Shown: positions 35,158-43,540, numbered from the stretch's first letter. The stretch is 50,631 nucleotides of DNA from Verrucomicrobiia bacterium (GCA_036268055.1 DATAUW010000023.1:1-50631), one strand, 5' to 3'. Translations and numbers: made by a program. Notes: generated by a model from the letters alone, not told the origin.

Positions 35158-36270
35158 ATGAAATCAAACAGCAAGTTTTTAGGCGTCCTGCTCGCGGCGT
35201 CGGTCTTATCCACGGCCGCGTTGAAAGCGGACGATAAACCGGCCACCACGAATGCGCCCGCCGCCGCGGGGGCCAAACTGGACGATCTTTTTCCTGATCC
35301 CGTGATCGCGAAGGGCACGGGTTTTGAAATCAAACGCAGTCAGCTTGACGAAGCCATCAGCGGCGTGCGTTCCGCCGCTGCCGCGCGCGGCCGGGAATTG
35401 ACGCCGGCCGATCTTTCCGCCATTGAAAGATCCTCGTTCGATCATTTGCTCGAAGTGCAGTTGCTCAAAGCGAAGGCCACCGCCGATGACAAGGCGAAGG
35501 CCACGGTGGAAGCGGACAAGCGTTTCGCCATCATCAAAAAGCGCGCGCCGAGCCAGGAAGCCCTCGACCGGCAGTTGAAGGTGATGAATTTGACCGAGGA
35601 AACGCTGCGCGGCCGGTTGATCGAGGAAGCGACGGCGGAACAGGTGTTGCGCGACAAGGTGAAAGTCACCGACGACCAGGTGCGCAAATATTACGACGAT
35701 AATCCGTCGCAGTTCGAAGAGCCGGAAATGGTGGATGCGAGCCACATTTTGCTGATGACCGTGGACCCGAAGACCGGCAAGGCTTTGCCCGATGACGAAA
35801 AGAAAGCGAAGCTGAAACAGGCCGAAGATCTGCTCAAGCGCGCCAAGGGGGGCGAAGATTTTGCGAAGCTCGCGAGCCAATATTCCGAAGACCCCGGCTC
35901 GAAGGAAAACGGCGGCAAATATGTTTTCCCGCGCGGCCGCATGGTGAAGGAATTTGAGGCGGCGGCGTTCACGCTTCAGACGAACCAGATCAGTGACATC
36001 GTCACGACGCAGTATGGCTATCACATCATCAAACTGAACGAAAAAATCCCGGCCAAGAAACTGGAGTTCGACAAAGTGAAGACGGACGTCCGCACCGCGC
36101 TGGAATCGCAAGCGATGGAAAAAATCCTGCCGGATGTCACCGACAAACTGAAAAAGGATGCGAACGTGCAAATCCTCGACGCCGAGTTGAAGACGTTGAT
36201 GGAGACGAAGACCGAGATGCCGGGCGCGCCTGGGGCTTTGCCTTCGAGCCTGCCGCCGCAAACGAAATAA
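35158..36270 (+). CDS. Exported parvulin-type peptidyl-prolyl isomerase (SurA/PrsA-like)
   Basis: A 370-residue periplasmic foldase. The signal peptide MKSNSKFLGVLLAASVLSTA ends near ALKA (residues 20-24). A SurA-N-like helical chaperone part spans about 45-190 (ELTPADLSAIERSSFDHLLE, then QLKVMNLTEETLRGRLIEEA and DKVKVTDDQVRKYYDDNPSQF). The parvulin PpiC domain spans about 195-300: VDASHILLM with the active-site His, GEDFAKLASQYSEDPGSKENGG, and TQYGYHIIKL with the second His. The tail is Pro-rich. It would help fold outer-membrane and secreted proteins. A Rho-independent terminator follows at once, so the transcript ends here. Confidence 0.92.
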   Translation: MKSNSKFLGVLLAASVLSTAALKADDKPATTNAPAAAGAKLDDLFPDPVIAKGTGFEIKRSQLDEAISGVRSAAAARGRELTPADLSAIERSSFDHLLEVQLLKAKATADDKAKATVEADKRFAIIKKRAPSQEALDRQLKVMNLTEETLRGRLIEEATAEQVLRDKVKVTDDQVRKYYDDNPSQFEEPEMVDASHILLMTVDPKTGKALPDDEKKAKLKQAEDLLKRAKGGEDFAKLASQYSEDPGSKENGGKYVFPRGRMVKEFEAAAFTLQTNQISDIVTTQYGYHIIKLNEKIPAKKLEFDKVKTDVRTALESQAMEKILPDVTDKLKKDANVQILDAELKTLMETKTEMPGAPGALPSSLPPQTK

Positions 36271-36293
36271 GCAGAGTTTTGTTTTCAAAAAAG

Positions 36294-36324
36294 AGACCGG
36301 CTTGAAAAGGCCGGTCTTTTTTTT
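36294..36324 (+). terminator. Rho-independent terminator of the parvulin gene
   Basis: AGACCGGC, an 8-base loop, GCCGGTCT and then a run of eight T residues. An upstream A-run makes it potentially bidirectional. It lies 24 bases after the stop codon. Confidence 0.9.
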
Positions 36325-36390
36325 GGTGTGCGGCGGTGAAGGGGGGCGCAGCCAATTAATGGGGGGTGTGGGATTGTAGCGTTTGAGGGC

Positions 36391-36630
36391 GATGGGGTTC
36401 CAGAGATGCTCGCCTGGGCTCGCCTCGCTGCGCTCGATAGAGAGGTGAGTTGTTTCGACGAGAATTCCCCCAACTGAAGTTGGGGGTTAATGAGAAGCGT
36501 TGGACGAGTGGGTAAGGTTTGGTTCCAAGAGGAAAATTCTTTCGTCCCTGTGGGACTTGGTTTGGAATGGAGGCAAACCCAGCCATAAATGGCTGGGCTA
36601 AGTTCTGTCGTCCCTGCGGGACTTTGGACG
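36391..36630 (+). repeat. Modular palindromic repeat (family B), copy 1
   Basis: A string of short perfect hairpins: CCCCCAACT-GA-AGTTGGGGG at 36467, GTCCC-TGT-GGGAC at 36544, CCCAGCCAT-AA-ATGGCTGGG at 36578, and GTCCC-TGC-GGGAC at 36610, joined by less conserved spacers. It opens with GAGATGCTCGCCTGGGCTCG. The same modules recur in the same order at 39609-39850. No real protein is encoded; long frames here contain repeated RPCGT- or VPAG-type peptides derived from the hairpins. Confidence 0.85.
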
Positions 36631-36767
36631 GCGGCTGCGCAGCCCCACCACGCGTTAGGATATCAGTTGTTCCTGCGGGACTTGGCGGAGCGGCGGTTTT
36701 GTCTTTTGGGTGGTGTGATTTTTGGGCTCCTTTTTCGGACGGCTGCGCGGCAGCGCAGCCCTACCAG
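36631..36767 (+). repeat. Palindromic repeat block (family B2), copy 1
   Basis: Runs from GGCTGCGCAGCCCCACCACG, through a CCTGCGGGACTTGGCGGAGC segment and CTTTTTCGGACGGC, to the perfect hairpin GGCTGCGC-GGCA-GCGCAGCC (36741-36760). A diverged copy of the block lies in inverted orientation at about 50383-50520. The following 36770-36865 is gene-free and extremely G-rich on this strand. Confidence 0.75.
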
Positions 36768-36870
36768 GTTAGAGGAAGGGGTGGGCGGCGCGATTGCGCC
36801 GCGGGGGTGGGTGGGGAAGGCGTTGGGTTTGGTTTTGTGGGTTGCGGGGGTGGGGGTTTTGATTAGTTAC

Positions 36871-36895
36871 GGCTCGCGGGTACGCTCGCCCTCCC
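36871..36895 (-). repeat. Single REP of the GGGAGGGCGAGCG family
   Basis: Reads GGCTCGCGGGTACGC then TCGCCCTCCC, the reverse-complement arm seen at 13879 and 17011, with one internal A-to-G difference. No partner arm was found nearby. It lies upstream of the cysteine desulfurase. Confidence 0.85.
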
Positions 36896-37048
36896 TTTTT
36901 GGGAACGACAGTTTTATATCGTCGTTGCGAGTTGCAGGTTCCTTGCTTTACGGGGTTGGTTCAGGCAGTTTTGTTGTTTGATGAAAAGATGGCTGCGTGG
37001 CTGCTGAAGCGTGTGGGTCTTTTCGGACGCTTTGATTTTTCGACGGGA

Positions 37049-38194
37049 ATGCGCACGATTTATTTTGATTATAATGCCACGACGCCGCTGGATGCCGGCG
37101 TTCGCGCGGCCATGTTGCCGTTTCTCGAGGGCATTTTTGGAAATCCGAGCAGTGTGCATCATGTGGGCCGACGGGCCCGGGCTTTGTTGGATGATGCCCG
37201 GGATCGCACGGCGCGGGTGCTGGGCGCGAAGCCGAGCGAAATCGTTTTCACCAGCGGCGGAACTGAGAGCAGCAATCTGGCGATTTTTGGCACGGCGCGG
37301 CTGTTGAAATCGAAGGGGCGTCATCTCATCACTTCGGTGATCGAGCATCACGCGGTGTTGCATTGCTTTCAATATCTAGAGAAGCACGAAGGCTTTCAGG
37401 TGACGTATTTGCCGGTGTCGCGGGAAGGCGTGGTTTCGCCAGAGGATTTGCGCAAGGCGTTGCGGCCGGATACGACGCTGGTTTCGATCATGGCGGCGAA
37501 TAATGAAATCGGGACACTGCAACCGATTGCCGAGTTGGGCGCGATTTGCCACGAGCGCGGGGTGATTTTTCATTCGGACGCGGTGCAATGGTTCGGCAAG
37601 GAACCTTTTTCAAACATTCATCAGTTCAATGCGGACCTGGTTTCCATTTGCGGGCATAAATTTCATGGGCCGAAAGGGGCGGGAGCTTTGTATATTCGTT
37701 CGCCGTTGCTTCCGGACCCGATCATTTTTGGCGGTGGACATGAAAATGAGCGTCGCGCGGGGACGGAAAATGTTGCCGGGATCATGGGTTTTGTGGATGC
37801 GCTGGAAAAGTTTGTGCTCGTGCCGGTGTTTGACCGGAATTTTCTTGCGCCTTTGGCGGAGCGTTTGATTGCGCTGGTGGATACGTTGCCGGGAGTTCAA
37901 TTTGTCGGTTCGCGTGATCTGCGGCTGGCGAATACGGTGTCCTTTGTCGTCGCGGGCTCGGATAGCATCGCTTTGCTCGCAGGTTTGGATCTGGAAGGCT
38001 TCTGTGCTTCGAGCGGTTCGGCATGTTCGGCGGGATCGCTGGAGCCTTCGCACGTCATCCTTGGGCTGGGAGTGGAACCGAAGCTGGCGAATTCACTCGT
38101 GCGCCTCTCGCTGGGTCGGGAAACGACGGGGGAAGAGATTTCTCTGGCGGAAAATCTGATTCCTCACATCCTTAAACGCGCACAACGTCTCTAA
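37049..38194 (+). CDS. Cysteine desulfurase, NifS/IscS family
   Basis: A PLP enzyme that takes sulfur from cysteine for Fe-S clusters and tRNA thiolation. 381 residues from the ATG at 37049; a longer frame upstream (from 36899) begins next to the REP sequence and lacks conservation. It starts in the family manner with TIYFDYNATTPLD. The cofactor site is ICGHKFHGPKGAGALY with the Schiff-base Lys near 202, and the His stacking PLP is in SVIEHHAVLH near 102. The catalytic Cys is in ASSGSACSAGS near 325, a NifS-like loop. No IscU, SufB or regulator is adjacent. Whether it serves general Fe-S assembly or a special thiolation pathway cannot be decided from context. Confidence 0.92.
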   Translation: MRTIYFDYNATTPLDAGVRAAMLPFLEGIFGNPSSVHHVGRRARALLDDARDRTARVLGAKPSEIVFTSGGTESSNLAIFGTARLLKSKGRHLITSVIEHHAVLHCFQYLEKHEGFQVTYLPVSREGVVSPEDLRKALRPDTTLVSIMAANNEIGTLQPIAELGAICHERGVIFHSDAVQWFGKEPFSNIHQFNADLVSICGHKFHGPKGAGALYIRSPLLPDPIIFGGGHENERRAGTENVAGIMGFVDALEKFVLVPVFDRNFLAPLAERLIALVDTLPGVQFVGSRDLRLANTVSFVVAGSDSIALLAGLDLEGFCASSGSACSAGSLEPSHVILGLGVEPKLANSLVRLSLGRETTGEEISLAENLIPHILKRAQRL

Positions 38195-38340
38195 TAAGAT
38201 TCCAATGATGTGCGAATGGTTTGTGAGCAAGTTTAATAACTTAAAGTTTGCGAAGTTTTGCGCGTTCTTCCATCTTCTTTTGGTAGTTGTTTTTTGGACG
38301 CAAGTATTTGTAGCAGCCTTGACAGCAAGGGTTGTTTGCC

Positions 38341-38349
38341 TTATTCACA
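38341..38349 (+). promoter_or_regulatory. DnaA-box-like nonamer upstream of dnaN
   Basis: TTATTCACA fits the DnaA-box consensus TTATNCACA. It lies 53 bases before the dnaN ATG and is followed by an AT-rich stretch (TTAATAATAAGAAG). Only one copy is seen in the 208-base gap, so it is more likely a regulatory site for dnaN than an origin. No dnaA gene is next to it. Confidence 0.5.
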
Positions 38350-38402
38350 ACGCTTAATAATAAGAAGATTTCATTGAATTGTGAGACACTATTAAGGGCC
38401 CC

Positions 38403-39512
38403 ATGAATTTAACCATCACCAAAGAGCAGTTGATCAACGGGCTCCAGGCCGTGCAGAACGTGGTCAGCACGCGGACGACGCTGCCGATTCTTTCCAATGT
38501 GCTGATTCGCGCCGAAGGTGACCGGGTGGAGTTCACCGCGACGGACCTCGACGTGACGGTGGCCTGCGCCGTCGGAGCGAGCATCAAGAAAGCCGGGGCG
38601 ACCACCGTGCCGGTGAAAAAACTTTTCGGAATCGTCCGCGAGTTGAACAATCTCGAGATCGAGTTGGAAGTGGATGATAAGAATGTTTGCAGCGTTCGTT
38701 CCGGGGCGTCTTTCTACAAGATCAACGGACTGGGCGCGGATGAGTTTCCGCCGTTGCCGAAGTTCAAGGAAGATAAGAAAGTGATTTTGCCGCAGGAAAA
38801 GATCAAGGGGATGTTGAAGAAAACGTCTTTCGCGATTTCCAGCGATGAATCGCGCTATGTGTTGAACGGCATTTTTATCAGCCTCAAGGAGCATAAGATG
38901 ACGATGGTGGCGACGGATGGCCGCCGCCTGGCGCTGGTGGATGAGGAAGTGGATGTCTCGGAGAAAAGCCAGGGCGAATTCATCGTGCCGGCGAAGGCGG
39001 TGAATGAATTGAATCGTCTATTGCAGGACAAGGGCGAGATGGAGGTGCGTTATTCGGACAACCAGGCATCGTTCACGCTCAAGGATGAAAAGGGATTTTC
39101 AATTTTGATCATCACGAAGTTGATCGAGGGGAATTATCCGAATTATCGGCAGGTGATTCCGGCGGAGGCCAAGGAGCGCGTGGCGCTGGCGCGCGAGGAA
39201 TTTTTGCATGCGCTGAAGCGCGCGGAAATCATGACGAGCGAGAAGTCGAATTCGGTCAAGCTGGCGTTCACGAAGAATAACCTGGCGATCACGGCGAATT
39301 CGCCGGAGGTGGGCGAGGCGCGGGAAAGTCTGGCGATCAATTACAAGGGCAAGGACATGGCGATCGCGTTCAATCCGAAATATATGATTGACCCACTGAA
39401 TGCGCTGCCGAATGAGGAGGTTTTTCTGGAGTTGATTGATGAATTGAGCCCGGGGGTGTTCAAGATCAATGGACCGTTTCTTTATGTGGTGATGCCGATG
39501 CGGTTGAGTTGA
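38403..39512 (+). CDS. dnaN: DNA polymerase III subunit beta (sliding clamp)
   Basis: A 369-residue ring-forming processivity factor. It has the normal N-terminal segment MNLTITKEQLINGLQAVQNV, then VSTRTTLPILSNVLIRAEGD, the central KTSFAISSDESRYVLNGIFI and TDGRRLALVD, and the C-terminal terminus FLYVVMPMRLS, which matches the hallmark ending of bacterial clamps. Three repeated clamp domains are present and the length is typical. dnaN often lies by dnaA and recF near the origin; here its neighbours are a cysteine desulfurase and repeats. A Rho-independent terminator follows within about 25 bases. Confidence 0.97.
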   Translation: MNLTITKEQLINGLQAVQNVVSTRTTLPILSNVLIRAEGDRVEFTATDLDVTVACAVGASIKKAGATTVPVKKLFGIVRELNNLEIELEVDDKNVCSVRSGASFYKINGLGADEFPPLPKFKEDKKVILPQEKIKGMLKKTSFAISSDESRYVLNGIFISLKEHKMTMVATDGRRLALVDEEVDVSEKSQGEFIVPAKAVNELNRLLQDKGEMEVRYSDNQASFTLKDEKGFSILIITKLIEGNYPNYRQVIPAEAKERVALAREEFLHALKRAEIMTSEKSNSVKLAFTKNNLAITANSPEVGEARESLAINYKGKDMAIAFNPKYMIDPLNALPNEEVFLELIDELSPGVFKINGPFLYVVMPMRLS

Positions 39513-39533
39513 TGGATGGAGATTATGAAGGAG

Positions 39534-39568
39534 AAAAAACCGTGTTAAAAGCACGGTTTTTCTTTTTT
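39534..39568 (+). terminator. Rho-independent terminator of dnaN
   Basis: AAAACCGTG, a 7-base loop, CACGGTTTT, then a T-rich tail (TCTTTTTT). It starts 22 bases after the stop codon. The A-run in front could also serve the opposite direction. Confidence 0.88.
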
Positions 39569-39608
39569 GTGAGCCAAGGAAAAATTGCGTGGGGGAATGA
39601 TGCGGGCG

Positions 39609-39850
39609 GTGGGGTGACGGAGATGCTCGCTTGGGCTCGCCTCGCTTTGATCGATACAGAGGGAGATGTTTTTGTGGAGATTTTTCCCCCCAACTGAAGT
39701 TGGGGGGAAATGAGAAGTTTTGGGTTGTGTGGATGATTTGGGAAAAGGGGCGTGAGGTTCTTTCGTCCCCTGGCGGGACTTGGTTTGGAGGGGAATTCAA
39801 CCTAGCAATAAATTGCTGGGCTAATTTCTGTCGTCCTTGCGGGGCTGCGG
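39609..39850 (+). repeat. Modular palindromic repeat (family B), copy 2
   Basis: Same order of modules as at 36391: GAGATGCTCGCTTGGGCTCG, CCCCCCAACT-GA-AGTTGGGGGG (39686-39707), GTCCCC-TGG-CGGGAC (39765), CCTAGCAAT-AA-ATTGCTGGG (39801-39820) and TCCTTGCGGGGC (39834). Against copy 1 the third stem has changed on both arms (GCCAT/ATGGC to GCAAT/ATTGC), which keeps the pairing. Both copies follow a gene plus its terminator and have the same orientation. Confidence 0.85.
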
Positions 39851-39900
39851 TGGCGAAGCAGATTAGCCGGTCGTGAAGGGCGGAGGCGGTGGGGTTCTTT

Positions 39901-39924
39901 TTTTGACGCAGAGGCGCAGAGAGG
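39901..39924 (+). repeat. Dispersed GACGCAGAGG repeat copy
   Basis: TTTGACGCAGAGGCGCAGAG core of the family also seen at 1248, about 22513 and 49598. The rest of 39851-40150 holds no gene I can support; a 93-codon frame at 39977 has no recognisable features. Confidence 0.7.
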
Positions 39925-40150
39925 AAGGGATTTGGGTTGGGAATTGAGGAGGGGCGGCTAGGCAGGGTCGCACGACATGGTTAACACTATTTCAAAGCGT
40001 CTTCCCTTGTTTTTCCGAGAGAAAATCAAACCTCGTGTTGGTTCAAATTTATCAATGCTTGGAGAACAAGGGTGTTCCTTATGTGGGGAGAAGGTTCATA
40101 AGCGCCGTCCTGCCTTGCAAGCGTTGAAAGGGGAGCACGCTCTGAGCGGG

Positions 40151-40183
40151 AAAAAAAACGCGCAGAGGGGTTGCCTCTGCGCG
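40151..40183 (-). terminator. Rho-independent terminator of the PEP-CTERM gene
   Basis: On the minus strand: CGCGCAGAGG, 5-base loop, CCTCTGCGCG, then a run of eight T residues. The stem uses the same CAGAGG/CCTCTG sequence as the dispersed repeat family, so a repeat copy may have become the terminator. It begins 20 bases after the stop codon. Confidence 0.9.
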
Positions 40184-40202
40184 ACCATTAACACAACCAA
40201 AA

Positions 40203-41336
40203 TTATTTGCGGTTACGGCGACCGAAGAAGAATGCGCCCGCTACGCCGCCCAGGCTGAGCAAGGCGAGGGTGGTGGGTTCGGGTGTGGAGGTCGGCGCAT
40301 CAAAAACAATTCCACGGAAGGCTTCGTTAGCACCAGCGGTGGCAATCGTGGTAGCGGTTGCAGAAGCTCCGGTATCAGTAACTTCAATGGCCGTCGTTCC
40401 GGTCGAGCCGTAAAGATCCACATTGCCGCTGCCATCAACGAAGCCCGACAAACCGCGAACAACGGTGTCCGCCGTGCCGTTATTAAGCAGGGTGTATTGC
40501 AAACTCCAGGCACCGGACGAAAACACCCATTTTTGAATGCCACCACCAGCGGCCGCGGAGCCGTCATCCGCGACGTAAAGGGTCGTCGGAGTGGCAAAGA
40601 AATAGTCGTAGGAAGAGTGGGAGCCGGTCGTCGGAAATCCAGTCAGCAAAGTGGAGGTTTGACTACCGGTGGTAGGAGTGCCCGTACCGATGGTTCCCAC
40701 GCCTAAAAAGGTGCCGCTGGCAGAAGTCACGTAAAGCTGGCCATTAACCACTTTGGTAACGCGAGTGTTGGAAGGGGAGGTTGAAAGTTGGGTTGCGCTG
40801 CTGGCGGAGCCGAAGGTAGCATCATAGCCGACACCAGCGCTGGAGCTTGCGGCGTAGAAGGAAGTGCCGTTAGCGGTATAAACGCTGCGAATGTTGCCGG
40901 AAGTTCCGCCATTGATGGCGGTGGAAGTGTCCAGCGCGCCGGTGTTGAGATTGAGGAGGCCCACCACGCGGTTGACGGTAGCGGCAGAAGAAGTGCCAGT
41001 AGTTCCGCCGGGAGCGAGATTGTAGCCGCCGATGGTGACGTAGTTGCCATCGCCGGAGAGTTCGAGGAAGCCTTCGGCGGTGGAGGAGCCGGAAAGCGTC
41101 AAAGCGTCCTGGCTGCCAGAAGCGGCGGTCGGAAGCGCGAACTGTTGAACCAAAGTGCCGGTCAAAGAATATTCATCAAGAAACGTGGCCGTGGCCGTTC
41201 CAGCCAAGGCGGCTGAACCATTCCCGACCTGAACGACCAAAATGTCTCCCGGGGTGACTGCGGCTGCGAAAAGCTTCGGAGAGATGAGAACGGCGAGCGA
41301 GGCGGAGGTTAGGCACTTATTCAGGGTTGGTTTCAT
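40203..41336 (-). CDS. PEP-CTERM sorting-domain surface protein
   Basis: 377 residues. An N-terminal signal peptide (MKPTLNKCLTSASLAVLI, cleavage near FAAA) leads into a Gly/Ser/Thr-rich extracellular body with many short beta-strand-like segments (for example VVGLLNLNTGALDTSTAI and YDYFFATPTTLYVADDG), suggestive of a beta-propeller. The C-terminus has the complete sorting signal: TPEPTT, a hydrophobic helix LALLSLGGVAGAFFFG, and the basic end RRNRK. Such proteins are processed by an EpsH-type exosortase and anchored or exported with exopolysaccharide; no exosortase gene is in the window. It has its own terminator and a plausible promoter, so it is monocistronic. The specific ligand is unknown. 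Confidence 0.9.
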   Translation of the reverse strand: MKPTLNKCLTSASLAVLISPKLFAAAVTPGDILVVQVGNGSAALAGTATATFLDEYSLTGTLVQQFALPTAASGSQDALTLSGSSTAEGFLELSGDGNYVTIGGYNLAPGGTTGTSSAATVNRVVGLLNLNTGALDTSTAINGGTSGNIRSVYTANGTSFYAASSSAGVGYDATFGSASSATQLSTSPSNTRVTKVVNGQLYVTSASGTFLGVGTIGTGTPTTGSQTSTLLTGFPTTGSHSSYDYFFATPTTLYVADDGSAAAGGGIQKWVFSSGAWSLQYTLLNNGTADTVVRGLSGFVDGSGNVDLYGSTGTTAIEVTDTGASATATTIATAGANEAFRGIVFDAPTSTPEPTTLALLSLGGVAGAFFFGRRNRK

Positions 41337-41368
41337 ATGGGTAAACAGTTCGGATTAAAAGCGTGCAG

Positions 41369-41397
41369 ATAATAGAAATTTATGACCAACGAGGCAA
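41369..41397 (-). promoter_or_regulatory. Possible promoter of the PEP-CTERM gene
   Basis: On the minus strand TTGCCT (41397-41392), 17 bases, TATTAT (41374-41369); the start codon follows about 33 bases later. Matches are 4 of 6 and 5 of 6. Tentative. Confidence 0.42.
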
Positions 41398-41718
41398 GTT
41401 AAATTCTTGTGACGAACACTACGCCTACGTAATAAATCCAATATCATCACTATGGAGCAAAGCTGGTGCCAAAACGAAACCATAAAATCCTCAATAAAAG
41501 CAGGCCTGAGTGAAAAAAGTGAATGTTTAAAAACAGACAAAAGGGACAAAAGAAAACAGAAGAAAAAAGAAGGGGGAGGAGAAAATATTTTCGAATTGCG
41601 CATTAGGGGTGAGCTTATATGCGCATCGCGGAGTTACCTGGCGGGGGGTGAGAAAGAATTAGTGAGTTATTTAGTTGGGCAAAACCGGAGTTAGTCTCTA
41701 CCCGGTAAGTGAAGAGAG
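41398..41718. other. Gene-free stretch with polypurine tract
   Basis: Contains an AG-rich run (about 41525-41590, GGGACAAAAGAAAACAGAAG and onward) and no frame with protein-like composition. Two short frames, one on each strand, are of skewed composition and lack homology-like features. Nothing else was recognised. Confidence 0.5.
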
Positions 41719-41757
41719 AAAAAAACGGGAAAAACACCAGGAGAGATGTTTTTCCCG
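41719..41757 (-). terminator. Rho-independent terminator of the CsgG/FlgT-like gene
   Basis: On the minus strand: CGGGAAAAACA, 10-base loop, TGTTTTTCCCG, then a run of seven T residues. It is 63 bases after the stop codon of the 41821-43230 gene. Confidence 0.88.
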
Positions 41758-41820
41758 AAGTGGAAAGATACGCACGCGTATTATTTGCGTTTGAATGCGC
41801 GTGATTGCGCGCGGGTTTGG

Positions 41821-43230
41821 CTAATTTTCGGGCGGGCGGAGGATGGCGCCGGGGGTGATGCCGGTATCGTCGAGGATGGAGGCCTTGGAAAATTTTTCGC
41901 GGACGCTGTTGATGGCGACGCGGCCGGCTTTGATGTCGTCGCGCCCGAGGACTTCGCCGGTGGTGGGGTCTTTGATTTCTTTGCCGAGCACGAAGACATC
42001 GAAGATTTGGCCTATGTGCAGGCCGCTTTGGGAACCGCGATTGAGGGTGACGATCTTGTCATCCTTGTCGAGCACCTTGATGGGAAAGACGTCGTCACCG
42101 ACGCGCAGGGCGGTCCAATCGGCGACCTGGGTGGCGGCGGCATCAAAGAGGTCGGAAGTGGACTCCATATTATTACCGGCAGCGAGGGCGACGTAGGCGC
42201 GGTTGGTCGCGAAGGTATGCGTGATGGAATCGAGCAGCGCGCCGGAGTTGGCATCGAAGAGGCGACAGCGGATGACGAGGCGGACCTTTTGTTCTTTTTG
42301 AATGTGTTTGTCATAGACGCTGGCGCGATTGTTGATGGCGCCTGAAACGGAGCCGTTATAGGCGATGTTTCCATTGGCGCGTTGAATCTGGCCCTGCCGT
42401 TGGGCGTTGTAAGTGGTCGAGGAGGTGGCAATCGTCCCGGCGGCTTCATCGAGCGTTTGGTCGGAGGCATCTTCAAGCGTGGTGACGAGAAGATAATCAA
42501 TGCCGGCCTTCTTGAAGGCGGCCTGGGTGGCGGAATCTTTCACATTATATTCCGCGCCTTGCAGGGGGACGGCTTGTTTCACGTCGGCATCTTCAACCAC
42601 GGTGAAAACATGGCCGCCTTGAAAACGATCCACGAATTGGGTATCGAGCGAATGCAAAATAATGTCGAGCGGAGGCAGCGGCGGCGGTTCGGATGCGGGG
42701 GCGGAAGCCATTTGCCCGGGCGGCGGCGCGGCTGGTCCTGGTTGGCGGGAAAATTCGTAGGGCAAGTGGCGTCTAGGATTTGAGCTTATTAACGACGTGG
42801 CATCAATATTGCCGGTGGCTGGGTTGAGATTGCCTTCCAGAGTGGCGAGGCCTCTTTGGGTAGGGTAGGAGACGCGTAGATGGGACCCGTCGCACTGCAC
42901 GTTGTCAGTGCGAGTTTGTTGATGAGTGGCAAGATTGGTCATGTCGGCATGGTAGGAACCGTTGGGATTTTTGACGATCACGATGGAAGAAACAGTGCGC
43001 CGCTGGTTATTGGCAAGTTTAGGGCCGAAGTACCATAGACCGGTTAAATTGCCGGGACCAGTAGCGGCCGAGACAGCCGGAGCGGGCGTGACCGGCGGGG
43101 CGGGGAGCAAGCCGAATTTCTTGGCCAAAACATGGGAAGGTTCCACGCTGACAATCGCGAGTTTGGGCTGGGCGAAAGCGGCAGTTCCAGCGAACAGGAG
43201 CAATAAAGAATAGAGTGCTAGTTTTTTCAT
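41821..43230 (-). CDS. Exported CsgG/FlgT-like protein
   Basis: 469 residues from the ATG at 43230, chosen because a clean signal peptide starts there (MKKLALYSLLLLFAGTAAFA); the open frame continues upstream without signal-like sequence. A beta-rich domain at about 55-160 (LTGLWYFGPKLANNQRRTVS, YPTQRGLATLEGNLNPATG) is followed by a Pro/Ala-rich linker at about 160-188. A CsgG-like region then follows (HVFTVVEDADVKQAV, KKAGIDYLLVTTLEDASDQT, VRLVIRCRLFDANSGALLDS). The C-terminal about 85 residues resemble the FlgT C-terminal domain: IVTLNRGSQSGLHIGQIFDV, TTGEVLG and AGRVAINSV. Such proteins form periplasmic or outer-membrane assemblies; no curli or flagellar genes are nearby. It has its own terminator. 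Confidence 0.72.
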   Translation of the reverse strand: MKKLALYSLLLLFAGTAAFAQPKLAIVSVEPSHVLAKKFGLLPAPPVTPAPAVSAATGPGNLTGLWYFGPKLANNQRRTVSSIVIVKNPNGSYHADMTNLATHQQTRTDNVQCDGSHLRVSYPTQRGLATLEGNLNPATGNIDATSLISSNPRRHLPYEFSRQPGPAAPPPGQMASAPASEPPPLPPLDIILHSLDTQFVDRFQGGHVFTVVEDADVKQAVPLQGAEYNVKDSATQAAFKKAGIDYLLVTTLEDASDQTLDEAAGTIATSSTTYNAQRQGQIQRANGNIAYNGSVSGAINNRASVYDKHIQKEQKVRLVIRCRLFDANSGALLDSITHTFATNRAYVALAAGNNMESTSDLFDAAATQVADWTALRVGDDVFPIKVLDKDDKIVTLNRGSQSGLHIGQIFDVFVLGKEIKDPTTGEVLGRDDIKAGRVAINSVREKFSKASILDDTGITPGAILRPPEN

Positions 43231-43540
43231 AGTGTCGAATAGGGTCTCAACGGTCCCCTTGTTACAAAACGGGATGCGGCAGAGTGTTCTAAGCAGCCCT
43301 AATGGAGTCAAGGGAATAGTCTTAAAAGTGGTACGCACGACCGCGGAAGTTCTGACAAGAAATTTTTTATTACTGCCTATGGGTTGCGGTCGCGTCAACT
43401 CAACGGCAAAGGATCGTTTAAGAATTGCGAAAACGAACGAGAGATTTAAACTCCGCGGACAAAATCCTGCGGGGTTCAATCAGGTCGTGATCCAAAGACA
43501 ACGAACGGTAAGAAAAGAGTTAGGCAAAGCGGAGGCATCC
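43231..43540. other. Divergent intergenic region
   Basis: Lies between two divergent exported-protein genes. Both reading frames are open through it, but the composition is not protein-like, so long upstream extensions of either gene are rejected. No convincing -35/-10 pair was identified. GGAGG at 43531-43535 is a strong ribosome-binding site for the plus-strand gene. Confidence 0.5.

Noticed and set aside
36519-36866. 115-codon plus-strand frame between the parvulin and cysteine desulfurase genes
   Set aside because: The peptide repeats RPCGT/VPAG words that are translations of the hairpin repeats; no signal, domain or ribosome-binding site.
38195-38402. Chromosomal origin of replication at dnaN
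   Set aside because: Only one DnaA-box-like nonamer, no dnaA nearby and no obvious unwinding-element array; kept as a regulatory-site hypothesis only.
39977-40258. 93-codon plus-strand frame overlapping the end of the PEP-CTERM gene
   Set aside because: It runs through the PEP-CTERM terminator and into the antisense of that gene; a CxxC pair in it appears fortuitous.
41355-41694. Overlapping short frames on both strands downstream of the PEP-CTERM promoter
   Set aside because: They translate a polypurine/polypyrimidine tract (Lys/Glu or Phe/Ser runs); neither has a ribosome-binding site or recognisable motif.
43232-43540. 103-residue N-terminal extension of the TPR/transglutaminase-like protein
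   Set aside because: The composition is not protein-like, it would bury the signal peptide, and GGAGG directly precedes the ATG at 43541.
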